DNA from: Grifola frondosa
Lineage: Eukaryota > Basidiomycota > Agaricomycetes > Polyporales > Grifolaceae
DNA: 64,000 bases
Assembly (NCBI GenBank): GCA_001683735.1
Contig: LUGG01000003.1
Coordinates: 1,364,001 to 1,428,000 of the forward strand
Direction of reading: 5' to 3'
Part shown: piece by piece, positions 48,270 through 58,811 of the stretch
How the letters are laid out: every line of letters begins with the position of its first letter
Numbering within the stretch: position 1 is the first letter of the stretch
Notes under the pieces: generated by a model
Database searches by the model: none
Seen by the model: the letters and a program-made list of their open reading frames with translations, nothing else
What the model was told of the DNA's origin: nothing
Program-made: the position numbers and the translations under genes

Positions 48270-48625
48270 AGTTCGCGGAATGCATCTTGCCGGTATAATG
48301 CTCCTCGGCAGGATGCATCCCGATGGAGTACCCACCAAGGCCTAATTTGAGTGATCAGATGACAAGATGCATCCGGATGCCCAAATGCATCCGAATGTAA
48401 AATGACATCTAGCAGGTTCGAACCGACGACCTCAAATCTGAAAACAGGCAATGCTCCAACTGCACCAAATGACTGTTACAATACTCTGAATTTAAATTTA
48501 ATACATACGCATTTTTCCTCTCCTCTAAGTATTCAAGACAACATACATCCAATTGAAGGCAAGATGCATCCGGGCGAATCAAGATACATCCGGACAAGTT
48601 AAGATACATCCGTCGCGCATCCAAA
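48270..48625. repeat. Cluster of GATGCATCC-type palindromic words
   Basis: Variants of gatgcatcc recur at about 48277, 48310, 48367, 48377, 48388, 48562, 48581 and 48603, on both sides of a tRNA-like sequence. The words ggatgcatcc and atgcat are self-complementary. The cluster begins right after the duplicated DUF6534 unit ends. Confidence 0.6.
48404..48473 (-). ncRNA. tRNA-like sequence (Pol III A and B boxes), probable SINE head or tRNA relic
   Basis: On the minus strand tggtgcagttgg (48456-48467) fits the A-box consensus and ggttcgaacc (48415-48424) fits the B box, with tRNA-like spacing. A four-pair D stem (gtgc/gcat) can form. The anticodon stem and T stem pair poorly and the acceptor ends match at only about five of seven positions. 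I therefore do not call it a working tRNA. Confidence 0.45.
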
Positions 48626-48639
48626 ATTGCTCCTCATAC

Positions 48640-49115
48640 CATAGCGCCGTGCCTCCTCGACCATTCGGTTGATCTCGTCCTCCTACATGTGCGGTGCGGC
48701 ACGTCACTGCCGCAGGTGTGTCCGTCATACCTACAATCGTGAGGGGGTACGAGGACGCAAACGGTGCATGCGCACTGCGTGTCTTTCGTGCAGCTCGTCC
48801 TCGGTGAACAGCGCGCAGAATGCCGAGTACCCGAGCGTGATGGTCTCGTATGTGCAGAGCTACTGCATCGCCTGCACGCTGGCAAGGTCGAGCGTCACGC
48901 CGCGCCGGCGCGCCTGCATGTGCGGCAGCATGCGCACGAGATACACCGCCGTCCAGTTCGTCGTGTACACGGTGCCAATGAGTCCGCGATGGCGTTGTTC
49001 GCGTTCGCGCACGAGTTGTACGGCGCGAGCATCCTGTTTAAGCCCGTGTCCTCGACCTGGATGAGCTGGTGGTATGAGGTGGAGAATTGCTGCGCGCCGA
49101 AGAAGCCTGCGGACA
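48640..49115 (-). pseudogene. Histidine acid phosphatase (phytase-like) fragment
   Basis: On the minus strand FFGAQQFSTSYHQLIQVED (~49050-49107) is followed by MLAPYNSCANANNAIAD (~48980-49035). After a frame change come VYTTNWTAVYLVRMLPHM and LDLASVQAMQ, a TAG (48860-48862), then LCTYETITLGYSAFCALFTE (~48800-48858). The order matches the fungal histidine-phosphatase family, whose members have NTLAPYxxCPNA, then LTxxDVxxMQxxCAYET and LGYSxFCxLFTEEE. Members hydrolyse phosphomonoesters such as phytate and are secreted. The catalytic RHGxRxP end is absent, a frameshift and a stop are present, and nothing downstream completes it. At 48640-48690 a separate piece reads DEINRMVEEARRYG, which resembles the C-terminal part of Hsp70; that is weaker. 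Confidence 0.68.
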
Positions 49116-50516
49116 TTAGCGGTCGGTGGGTCGGGATAGATAGCGGATACATACCCTCCTCAACGAGCTGCCGCTCGAACGTGTATCTACCTATTATACA
49201 GACTGCGATGTCCCGTGCGTCTGCAGCAATCCGATCAGAGGCATCACCGTCGGTCCCAGCATCACCAACGAGAACTTCTGCAGAGACACCGCTTCCAGAC
49301 GCGGCGGGTAGTACAGCTGCGGCGAAGTAAACTCGTACTCGGGCCATGGCACCGTCGCCTGCTTTAGCTGCGCGAACAGGTCTTCCCGAGCTCGTTCTCG
49401 CTAATCCACAGCGAAGGCACCGCTCCGTCGACTGTGCGCGACTCGTAACGGCCTGCGGAGCCTGCTTTCATCACGGCCTCTGCCATTCGACTTTCTCCAT
49501 GGTCGATCGATCAGCGTACTGCGCAGGACACGCACGGGAGATGAATACAGTGGGTGCATACCTTTGGGTCATATGCATTGCCCATCTTCGAACATCAGGT
49601 TCATACGGGTGTTTCTTGTCCTGTGCAGACGTCGACGGGACGGTCGTCAGTCGACAATGTCTGCGGATGTTTCAAATCCACAGAGGAGCAAACGACGGGG
49701 ACACGTACCACGACTGCGAACTCGAACAGAACATACTCCACGTCCGTCGCATACTGCCATATGCTGATGTCTCCTACATGGCGGCGGGTGTTGACAAGGA
49801 CCAGGAGGTGGCGGCGGGCATTGACGTCAAAGAGGCGGCAGCTGCTGCTGAAGAGGGCGAGGCGGCGGGCATGACGAACAGCATCCTCGATGTAGATGCT
49901 CAGCAAGACTCACCGCACATGTACAATCTTGCCGCCCCCACGCCCGTCTCCCCGCTCACACGCGCGGCGTCCCTAACACGGCCCGCTATCGTGACCAGCA
50001 CACGCTCGTGCTCTCCACACGCATGCTCGCAGCACCCGTCCCAGAACCGCTTCCTTGCTGAACCTCTCGTTCGGAAACCCATTCATGCCGGAGGGCGCCG
50101 ACGTTGTGATTTAGGTCAGCGTGGGGTGGCTGCTGCTGCTCCTCGTCATCTTGTCTGTGTGTGCCGTCCAGCTCCAGATCATGGCCGAAGATTTCAGCCT
50201 TCGTGATGATGGCGCGGTCGGAGGCGGCGAGCTTGTCCTTGTACCCGAGCCCCGCGAGCAGCACGCGGTCGGCAAGCGGGAGCGTGGTGGGCGGCGGGTG
50301 TTGACGAGGACCAGCAGACGGCGGGGAGCTCACGTAGCTATAGATAATAAATAATTTAATCAACGTCTCCGTTCGACACTAGCGGCGGGCGCGCCCGACG
50401 CGTCGGGACGCAAGTGTGCAGCTCATGCGGGAAACTTCAATTTCTACTTCACAATACCGCATACATCACCCCGCGCTACATCACGCTTCCCTTCGAGTCC
50501 TCCCTGGCGACGAGTA
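49116..50516. other. Decayed coding-like sequence and GC-rich repeats, unassigned
   Basis: The minus strand has protein-like stretches such as AEAVMKAGSAGRYESRTVDG (~49420-49480), LYYPPRLEAVSLQKFSLVML (~49240-49300) and LADRVLLAGLGYKDKLAAS (~50220-50280). I could not place them in a family or connect them. The 286-codon plus-strand frame 49346-50206 overlaps these and is probably a GC-driven shadow. The stretches 49785-49880 and 50285-50330 carry the same ggcgggygttgacraggacc unit as the minisatellite that follows. Confidence 0.35.
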
Positions 50517-50951
50517 ATGGAAGACAATATGAATAATGACGACAAACCGGCGGCGGGAGAGGACGAGGCGGCGGCGGCGGCAGGCGTTGACGAAGAAAAC
50601 GCCGCAAGCGTTATGCCGGCGGGCGACACCCAGGACGAGGAGGAACCGGCGGGCGATACCCAAGACGAGGATGAGGAGGAGGGCGTTGAGCCGGCGGGCG
50701 TTGACAAGGAGGAGGAGGCGGCGGCGGGCGATACCCAGGACGACGAGGAGCCGGCGAGAGAGGACGAGAACGAGGAGGAGCCGGCGGGCGATACCCAAGA
50801 TGTGGACGAGGCGGCGGGCATTGACGAGGAAGAGGCCGCGGGCGTTGAGCAGGCGGGCGATACCCAGGACGAGGAGGAGCCGGCGGGAGTGGACGAGGAA
50901 CCGGTGGTAGGCGTTGCGGTGGCGGGCGTTGACGCAGCTCTAGATAACTGA
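50517..50951 (+). CDS. Acidic low-complexity ORF over a minisatellite
   Basis: It is 144 codons from an ATG, almost all Glu, Asp, Ala, Gly and Pro. The recurring units are PAGDTQDEEE and AGVDEEEA, built on ggcgggcgatacccaggacg and ggcgggcgttgacgaggagg. The unit lengths are multiples of three, so the frame stays open on +, and the complementary strand is open too (Ser-rich VSPAGSSSS units, 205 codons). It has no domain or intron. Related single units lie 200-700 bp upstream in other frames. I lean towards a repeat array that happens to be open, though an acidic disordered protein is possible. Confidence 0.35.
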   Translation: MEDNMNNDDKPAAGEDEAAAAAGVDEENAASVMPAGDTQDEEEPAGDTQDEDEEEGVEPAGVDKEEEAAAGDTQDDEEPAREDENEEEPAGDTQDVDEAAGIDEEEAAGVEQAGDTQDEEEPAGVDEEPVVGVAVAGVDAALDN

Positions 50952-51151
50952 ATGAACATACCTGTTACGCTAGGGGTGCGCGCGCCCCATGAATCGTCCT
51001 TGTGATATGCGAATTGTAGACATCTCGAATTGAGCAAACGGCGTACGCAGCTTACAGGCACTCAAGAAAGTACGCTACTGCTGTATACCTAAAATTCGAT
51101 AAATTGGAATACTGCTATGGAGAAACGAGACCTACTATACAACTGCTCATT

Positions 51152-53872
51152 TCACGCGCGGGCCTTGCCCTTGTCACCAACGGAAGACAGTTCATGGCGG
51201 CAATAACACTCCATGCGCATGCCGATCTCCCAGAAGTCTAACGGTTGGAAGACGTGGGGCAGCCGCAACAGCATGCCTTTGCGAAGCTCGCGATGGACCC
51301 ATAACGGATCACTCAATCTCCGTGATTTCCAGCTGCTCGTGTTAGTGTCCCAGTGTTCGTAAGCGACAGCGTCGTGATCCTTGAAGAGTTCGAGCATGGC
51401 TTCATGCTGGGCCATGGTTGTGTAGCCATCGGCCGGAACGGTCAGGAAAAAATAATCGACCTCGGTATCCGGCTGTTTGAGGGCGGTGAGCGATTGCATT
51501 GAGTGTAAGTATATAGAGGCTTACCTGAAGCCAGAACCAGATCGCTACGGTGTAGCTGGATCCGTCGTCAGAAGTGGAGTCAGCGTCGCCGTTGGCCATG
51601 CTAGCGTCATCTTCGCTATCTTCGTCATCATCTTGGCCTTCCTCGTCATCAGCGTCTCCGACTTCAGCCTCTTTCTTCACTGTAGGAGTAACATCGACAT
51701 CTCCCGACTCCTCTCCGCTGTCCGGAGCGAGGATGTTGTCATGAACGAATACATCTTCGTTAGGGTCAGGACGTGCAACAACCTCCAATGGACGCGCTTC
51801 ATCGTCGGAAGCCTCGGAAGACCAAGGCGAGGATCGAGGCAAAACACGGAAAGCGTAAGGCTTCCGCTGCAGCTGGCTTGGCCCCTTGCGTTCCCCTCCA
51901 CTGGAGTCGGTATCTCCGGGTAATCGCCGGTCAGCGTCCGTCTCCTCATCTTTCTTTGTCTCCTCAACTCCCTTCTCTGATGCAAGGGCTCGCCAACTTC
52001 GAGCCAGATCCAGCGGCTTCACCGCACCGCCCACGGCGGAAATCTTGGGCACAGGAGGCAGCGGCTTCTGGGCTGCGGCTTTTGGAATGGCGAAGATATC
52101 GAAGGGGGGTGGAGGTACTTCCGGGCTCGCAGCATCGTGCTTGACGGCGAGTCCGGCATCGTCGTCGGAGTCGCTGCTGATCCAAATCGGAGACGATGAC
52201 CGCTTGAAAACAGACGTGACCTTCTTCGACGGAGACACCACCGCGGGTAGAATGCTTGGTACAGAAGCGCAACATCGCGGACCGCGCCGCGGTAACAGGG
52301 ACGTGGCTTCGGGCGTTGAACGGTCGGGCTTGCGGGAGAAGAGAGCGCCTGGATATGGTGAGTGCTCTCACCGCTCTTGCCTCCAACTTTTAAAGGATAC
52401 GGGGTATGACCCGGTGGACCGCAGACGACGTTCATAGTGACGGGTGGGCCTATCGGTCGTGGAATGGAGGTGAAGACGGAATCGTCATCGTCGGCGGGGC
52501 GCACACGTGGCGCACTAGGCGGCGGCGACAATGGGAAGGTGCTTGGGCGATGGGGCGCGACCCTTTTTGCCGCCTGAATGATTGGATAAGGATGACAGAA
52601 GCCAATGGAAGCTGCACGCGCACCTGTTCTTTGGCGAGCAAAGGACGAGTGTCCGATCTTCCCGAACTAGACACGAGAGTGTTCCACGGCTGATTGACCA
52701 TTAGTGAGCACGAAGAAGCGGAGGCAGAGAAGACGTACCTCAGGGCTTTGAGACGCAGACAATGCCCGCTGGTTCGAAGATGTCATACGCTCCTGTACAT
52801 GTGATAAGGCATAACGATCAAGGCGACATGGAGAGGACGGACCTGCGTTGCGGGTAGCTCAGATGGCGTGGGGACCAGAGGGCTGTCGGGGTGGTTGGCC
52901 AAGACATCGTCCAAGTCGTCAAGCCACTCTAAGTCGAATGATTGGGACGCAGGGAGCACTCGACCGCTCGAGGACGCCGTAGTCTGTAACTTATAAGTAC
53001 CGCATCACGAGTGTCAAGGCACTACATACCTGCGAGCTTGATGTCCAGACCCCTGAATTCCACTTCTTCAACGGAGGGGCATCTTCGCTGTCGGAGAATG
53101 CACGACCCCTTTTGAGGTGAGATCCCTGTGGTGAAGTCCGTTGGTTCGCAAGTTTATCACGGACATTGCATGATGAGACTGCATACCTCCTCGTCCAGTG
53201 CCTGTTGGAGCCGTTCCGCGATCAAATGGTCAGCTTCCTCTTGTGCCGCCAATGATTTCTCCGTCTTCTCCCTCGCTTTCTCCCTCCTCGCCTCAGCTTT
53301 CACCAGTTTGTCCTTCGCCAATGCGGCGGCAATCTCTGCCTTCTCAAACTGCGACTTCGCCATCAGCGCAGCCTTAGCAGTTTTTTTGGCAGCGCGTTCC
53401 AGCTTCGAATCCTCGGTAGCTGCCTTCTTCGCCGCGTTGTAGCACTCAACATTGATCACCTCGCTGAGCCGAATGTCCTCAATGGCCGCATTGGCCACGG
53501 GCGAGGGGATCTTCTGTGCGGGATAAACGAAGTAGCTACAACCGTCCGTGCCGCACTGCTCGAGATTGTGCGTAAGTAGTCAGCTCTTCCCAGTGCGAAT
53601 TTACACACCTTGAAATAGAACCACCCGCCCCGATTAAGCTGGTAGGTCATGCCTCTGAATATGGAGTTCGGGTGCCAGCACAGGGGACAAGCAGCAGGCG
53701 GCTTGGGGGGGTTGGGATCAGCAACTGCCCTGCATTTTGCGCGAAGAGCGACTGAATATTGAGATTTCGAGGTCGGCGTTAGTAACGGCGGCAGGGTCGA
53801 TGGAGCACAGGTTGCAGAAAGGTGAGAGTTCTGGTTGCGAACAATGTTCGGATATCTGCGCAAGACAGGCAT
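51152..53872 (-). CDS. GRF-like zinc-finger, coiled-coil, acidic protein
   Basis: This is an uncharacterised Agaricomycete-type protein, probably nuclear. The start at 53872 gives MPVLRRYPNIVRNQNS. Then ACPLCWHPNSIF and RGGWFYFK (~53630-53700) splice to CGTDGCSYFVYP (~53515-53550). Two Cys pairs with the aromatic GWFYFKC..C.YF pattern resemble a GRF zinc finger, a nucleic-acid-binding fold. An Ala/Lys/Glu-rich coiled coil follows (53190-53440: KAALMAKSQFEKAEIAAALA). After it come GSHLKRGRAFSDSEDAPPLK, VLPASQSFDLEWLDDLDD and a Ser/Asp-rich segment with PIWISSDSDDDAG. Then there is an acidic run (EEGQDDDEDSEDDAS, ~51600-51640), and after a last intron a conserved-looking tail with DYFFLTVPADGYTTMAQ and HVFQPLDFWEIGMRM, ending at 51152. 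Exons are long and intact where read. It is the first of three minus-strand genes beside the KDZ element. Confidence 0.6.
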
Positions 53873-54306
53873 GGCAAGTACAAGTTTGTGACACTGGTAA
53901 AGAGGGTGGAGGGCGGGCGGGCGGGGCTTTGGTAGAAAGCGAGTTCCAAGCCTATAACTCGCAAATGTGAAGCTAACGTCGCCGCTGCGCCGGACGCCGT
54001 TCCACGGCCATGGCGGAAAAAAAGGACGGGTGAATATAGCCCTATCAGAGTGCACATGAGGTGAAACGCAATTTAAAAAAAAAGGGCGTAACCTCCCGTA
54101 GATCGCAGTTGCCGGATGAACAGTCCCGATCGCGCAGGAATGTGCAGACGTTTGCTCATCCTGTGTATGCTTGCAAATCGGTGTCGGCGTAATACGATCC
54201 CTCGGATTTATTCGTTCCAGCGTACGAACTATGGTACGAGACGAGTGAAGTAACTACGGAAGTTCTAAGGAAGGAACCGCTGGACCACCTACAACGTCGC
54301 TACAAT
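53873..54306. other. Intergenic
   Basis: This is the spacer between two minus-strand genes. A run of nine A (aaaaaaaaa near 54074) is present. No gene is seen; the upstream in-frame extension 53873-54055 is probably 5' leader. Confidence 0.4.
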
Positions 54307-56328
54307 TTACTGACGGGTTTTGCGCTTCTTCAGAGCACTGGCGTCCTCTATACCATCCGTCCGCTGACGCTTGGCACGAGCGACAGTAGTCATGAGCCTA
54401 GTCACGTCTCCAGAGTTCAAATATGCAGGGAAATCACAGAATAAATTCACACTTACGGGTCCTCACCCAGCGACCGACTAGATGGGCGACGCTCTCGCGA
54501 AGACCGCAGAATTTGAGACTCTACTGAGCGTGAAGCTTTTGCTCCTGCGACCTCAGCCGCGACAGCTTTTGCGACGGCAATCTTAGTAGTGGCAACTTTG
54601 GCTCGGGCTACTCTAGCGGAGGCATTCATGCGCTGTGTGATTTCTACACAGGAATTGGCTTTCTGGAAGACGCTCGGAGGGGGGCAAGCAATGTAACTCA
54701 CCCATCGCCGTTTTATCCGCCGCCGTCGACGTCTTCGACTTCTTCGACTTTTTCGCCTTCTGGCGCGATTTCTTCTTCATGCCATCAGAAGCAATGGGTA
54801 ATGTGGCCGCGCTTGGTGCAGGAATTGCCGAAGTGGGAGTGTGAAGAAACAAAACAGGTGTCGAGGAAGGAGGCGCAGGCGTGAGTGGAGAAGCGCCTGA
54901 TGTACCGACCACGCTTGGTACAGGGATCGCCGGAGAGGCAACGCGAGGCGCCGGCGTAAGTAAATGAGCAAGTTGTTGAGAAGTAGTCTCAACTACGGTT
55001 TGGGGGCCGTGCGTTTCCCCGGGAGAACAACCGGGAGGTGACTGCGAACGAACGGTTGTCAGCGGTTTCATTGCATCATCTGCAACGGGCATAGGTCCTA
55101 CATCCAGATGGTGAGTACACATACGTAACTATACACGATGCGGCTCACGTTTGAACACGTCGGCCAAATATTCCCAGAATTTGGTCCGGATGTCGTCTTT
55201 ATCCCATCTCAAAACGCGAGCCAACCGTTCTTCGAAGTTGGCACCAGTAGAGTCTATTCCTGTATTGGTACTATCCAAAGGAACGTTAGATATGGACGTA
55301 AGTTCTTTGTAGCCAACTCACGCATATGCCTGCAATTTCCCGGCTGCGTCCACTCCACCTAAGATGAAATAACCTATCCAGCCCGTTTGTGCCTCCCAGC
55401 TCTTAGCGGTAGCCTCCATCCACTGAGGCAGCGCTGCCGATTTCCTGTGAATCGATGGTTCGTCAGTGCCTGAATGCCAGCCTACGGATATATTACCTCG
55501 CCCGTTCATCATCGTCTTGAAGTCCTCCTTCATTGACTTGGCCGGCTGAGCGAGAGCGTGCCTCGGCGTCCAAAGCAGCCTTGTCCGCGTCGTCAAGTTG
55601 CTCGAAACGAACCTTGGCCTCGGAAGCAAATTTGCCGAGATTCGCTCTCATGCGGCCATCCCGTCCTTCGATGATCTCCACTTTGGGACGGTCGGGATGG
55701 GTGGACTTGTACACATCGAGGGCAGTGACTTTGCGTGGCGTGCTCCGCGCAGACGGAACGGGAGGAACAGGCAGCTCCACAGGTTTCTTCTTCTTGGCGA
55801 TAGTGTTCTTCATCCAGTTACGAATGCGCTGTGGACCTGCATGTCAGTCATAATTTCATTCTGGCGACGAGTAACAATTACCGTAGGAATTTCTGACCGT
55901 CTGAGCTGGGCCTCGTCCGCCGTCTCAGCTAATTCCCGCACCAAGGTCTTGCGATTCTTCCTCTTGGCGGCCATTCGGCGCATTTCGAACGCCTCTTCAC
56001 TTTCCGCTGGAAATGCTGTCTCACCAAAGTGAGCGTGATACCGATCAGTGAGTAACAACGCTGCCTTGACCCCACCGCCCTTTTCTTCCAGAGTGCTCTT
56101 GATATCGGGGTTTGACAGCTACTGATGCAAGAATTCGAGTTCTGCAAGTCGCCATTTTGTCTTCCCATCCCTGTGAAGATAGTCAACCAGTGCAGACTTG
56201 AGAACGGTGACATACTGACTTGTTGATGCGACGCCTTGCAAGTGGACTAACGGAACGTTACACTTACCTACCCTCAGAGAAAAACTCAGCGCTCCAGAGG
56301 GGATAATCGTATACACAGTAAATTGCAA
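54307..56328 (-). CDS. Lysine-rich protein with an HMG-like segment, uncharacterised Agaricomycete family
   Basis: I recognise the family by its central layout but know no function. Reading down the minus strand: VDYLHRDGKTKWRLAELEFL (~56125-56185), LSNPDIKSTLEEKGGG, LLLTDRYHAHFGETAFP, and RRMAAKRKNRKTLVRELAET (~55925-55985). These are followed by RNWMKNTIAKKKKPVELPVP and RKVTALDVYKSTHPDRPKVE with NLGKFASEAKVRFEQLDDAD (~55580-55740). The last block, a Lys/Arg-Leu-DVYKSTHP opening plus a helix with repeated Glu/Asp, resembles an HMG box. ALPQWMEATAKSWEAQTGW then GYFILGGVDAAGKLQAY follows (~55320-55435), then KDDIRTKFWEYLADVFK, a Pro/Ser/Thr linker, KKKSRQKAKKSKKSKTST (~54710-54770), and the basic end ALKKRKTRQ at 54307. 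A TAG (56119-56121) falls in frame between LEFLHQ and LSNPDI. It needs either an unseen intron or a changed base. The start was not fixed. Confidence 0.58.
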
Positions 56329-56583
56329 AAATCATACAAGCGACGATGCCACAGAGCAATTCTTCCGATCAGGCGAGCCAAATCCACGCACGAGCGCCCA
56401 AGTGTGCCGACGCTGAACGCACGCATCCCAAGACCAAGTAGAAGAAGCAAATTGAAAACGACGAAAGCAAAAGAACTGCATGGGGGAGGGGAGCACAAGA
56501 AGTCCGCGATGATCCATCTACTCGTACAGTACGAAGGGGCGATCACTAAGGAAAGAACAGTGTCATTGCTCAAGACAAATTGA

Positions 56584-58811
56584 CTAACACGGGGCAACGT
56601 CCGGCATAAGCATGAAGGCTGGAGGGATGGGCAAACGTCTGAAGACCCTCACAAACGATTCGGTGTAGAAGGTCACCGCATCCCGTTGAATGCGGGCATG
56701 TTCCTCCGCCGAGCAGGTGAGAATGTCGTCCGACCTCAGCACGAGATGGCGTGGCACCCTGGGCCAAGAGGCAAAGACGTGCACGAGGGCAGCTAAGTGA
56801 AACCTCCCTCGTTCCCAACCCACAGTCGTTGGAGGGTGCCAGAGATACGCCGCCGGATTGGTATTCCACTCCACGGGCACAATGCTCATACCCGACCCTG
56901 CTGGGCACCACACTCGCGCAACATCCATCTCTCTACCCCAACGAATGAGATCCGTCCATGATGACCGGTCCATCTCCACTTCATCCAGTGCCAGCAATTC
57001 CGCGCGGAAGTTGATCTCATGCGACTCCCATGCGAGATGAGCCAGAACACGCGGATCGTGGCGAGCGCTCTCTGCCGTGACAGTGATTCCAGCGAGCGCG
57101 GGCTGGTCTGAGTCTTGATAGAAGTCAGACGAGCACCTTTCGCGCACAAACGACGCATATCAAGCTTAGCGTGTGGCGCTTCTGGCCCCTCTCGGATGCA
57201 CCCGCAGGGGCCGGAGCAAAAGCATCGTATTCGTATGCACCCCACAGAGCTTCACGCCATTCCACGAGAGTGAGCGGCGCCCCTCCTATAGACGGGTCGA
57301 TCAAGCGTGACGGCAAAAAGACCTGATGCGCGCGAGATTGTGCAGGTATCGCCCCACCTTCTCATGCGCTGCGGTGGTCGGGGGGCCGCTGATGGCATCA
57401 GCTGTAGAAGGAAGGGAGGCGGATAGAAGTACTTGTGGGACGCAGGTGGGGAGGGTACAGGAGAGACCTGCTGGAGCGCGGAGATCCAGGGCGGAGAGAT
57501 ACCGATGACTGAAGGAGGAGGATAGTGTTGAACCGTAGGATGATGCGTCACGATAGCAAGCGCACCCCGGTTGTTATCGCGAGCCTCTGCGTCCGCTGGT
57601 ACGTCACAGTGGTCATCTCCTTCATTCGCCTTCCCGTCAGGCCGAGCTGACTTCCTGCCCCGCCTGCCACGATGCGTCTTCTTGGCTGGAGGCTCAGACC
57701 TATCATCATGCTCGTGCTTGCGCTTCTTTGTCTCTTCAACTGCAGGGAGTAAGGACCCGAGACGACGATCACCAATGTTATGAACCAAGGCATTCCACAT
57801 GATTTGCTGCCAGTTGCCCGCTTGATTCATGAGGGAAGTTTCATCTCCGCGCAAAGTGACGAACCTCGCACCGCCAGGATTCGTCGACATGTCGAACGGG
57901 AGAGACGACGCTGACACTACATCGTAGATAGTAAGACGAGGGGTGTGCCACTGAATGAGCCACACCGGAAGACCGACTCGATACAACTTCTGAGCAACTG
58001 CAGCGCTCAATGCGAATGCTCCCAGTACAGGCAAGACGTCACGCGCAACGAAACTGTGATTATCCCAGCGATCGGCTATGATTTCAATCCAAGTTGTGAA
58101 ACCTGCGAGCTCCAATGCCGTACGTTGTACATGCGCAGCAACACAAATAGCGGTCTCGAGGTGGACGGGTAGCAATCGAAGACGATCGAGGAGATTGATG
58201 AGGATAGCACGCAGATTTTCTCCCGGATAGCGCTGTTTGGGCCTTCGGAGCCCGGAGACTTCCCAACGCCGCATAACTTTTTCCACTCCAACAGAGAGTT
58301 CAGCCATAAACGCGGGTCGCAAAAAACCCAAGCCGTCAAGACTACGATCGGCCTCGAAATCCTCATCACGAATGCGACGGAAAAATACCTCCGTCGGGCC
58401 GTCGGGGGAGGGCTTTTGCGGGAATGCAAGCGTGGTACAACGAACGGAAATCAAAATTCTGCGGCCACCGAGAAAACTCATGATAGCCCCAACGTCCATC
58501 CTCCATGGTGTCGATACCACCGTTACGCGCCACAGGAAATCGTGGAACCCACGTCTGGTTTGGCGACGTCCAGATTGCACCCGAACTACTCGCCTCTGCT
58601 GCAACGAGCGCGTCGAATGCATGGAGGATCTGGCTGCGCTCTGGAAAACAATTTAGCGACCCGCTAGACCGGTACGATGGAGCCACTTACTGAGCTTCGC
58701 GTTCTTTTTCAAAACAAGCGTGCCGTCGGGGGCCTGCGACGGGGGCCCGCCACCGAGCCAAGTGGTCGGCCGCGGTCCAGGGGGCTCCATAACATTTTCC
58801 GGACGAGGCAT
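56584..58811 (-). CDS. Large uncharacterised Agaricomycete protein with three homopolymer frame slips
   Basis: This belongs to a lineage-restricted family seen in many mushroom genomes; function unknown. The start at 58811 gives MPRPENVMEPPGPRPTTW. An intron leads to RSQILHAFDALVAAE, then WVPRFPVARNGGID, WGYHEFSRWPQNFDF and IPAKALPRRPDGGIF. In relatives the frame then continues directly into RRIRDEDFEADRS, but here a run of five A on + (58381-58385) forces a shift. The middle part reads LLPVHLETAICVAAHVQRTA, RVGLPVWLIQWHT and NWQQIMWNALVHNIGD. It includes a basic, probably nuclear-localising stretch (AKKTHRGRRGRKSARP). A six-G run (57380-57385) and a five-A run (57315-57319) each require one more base to join KYFYPPPFLL to YLHNLARIR and then to LPSRLIDPSIGGAPLTLVEW. 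The C-terminal part contains WESHEINFRAELLALDEVEM and FYTESFVRVFRRLPIPPAFM, stopping at 56584. It is either decaying or affected by sequence errors. Confidence 0.6.

Noticed and set aside
48404..48473. A functional tRNA gene
   Set aside because: A and B boxes are good, but the anticodon and T stems do not pair properly and no anticodon loop can be assigned.
49346..50206. 286-codon open frame on +
   Set aside because: GC-rich; it overlaps minus-strand coding-like fragments and minisatellite units, and has no recognisable domain.
50444..51061. Serine-rich 205-codon frame on the minus strand
   Set aside because: It is produced by the complement of the minisatellite, whose unit length is a multiple of three; no independent evidence for a gene.
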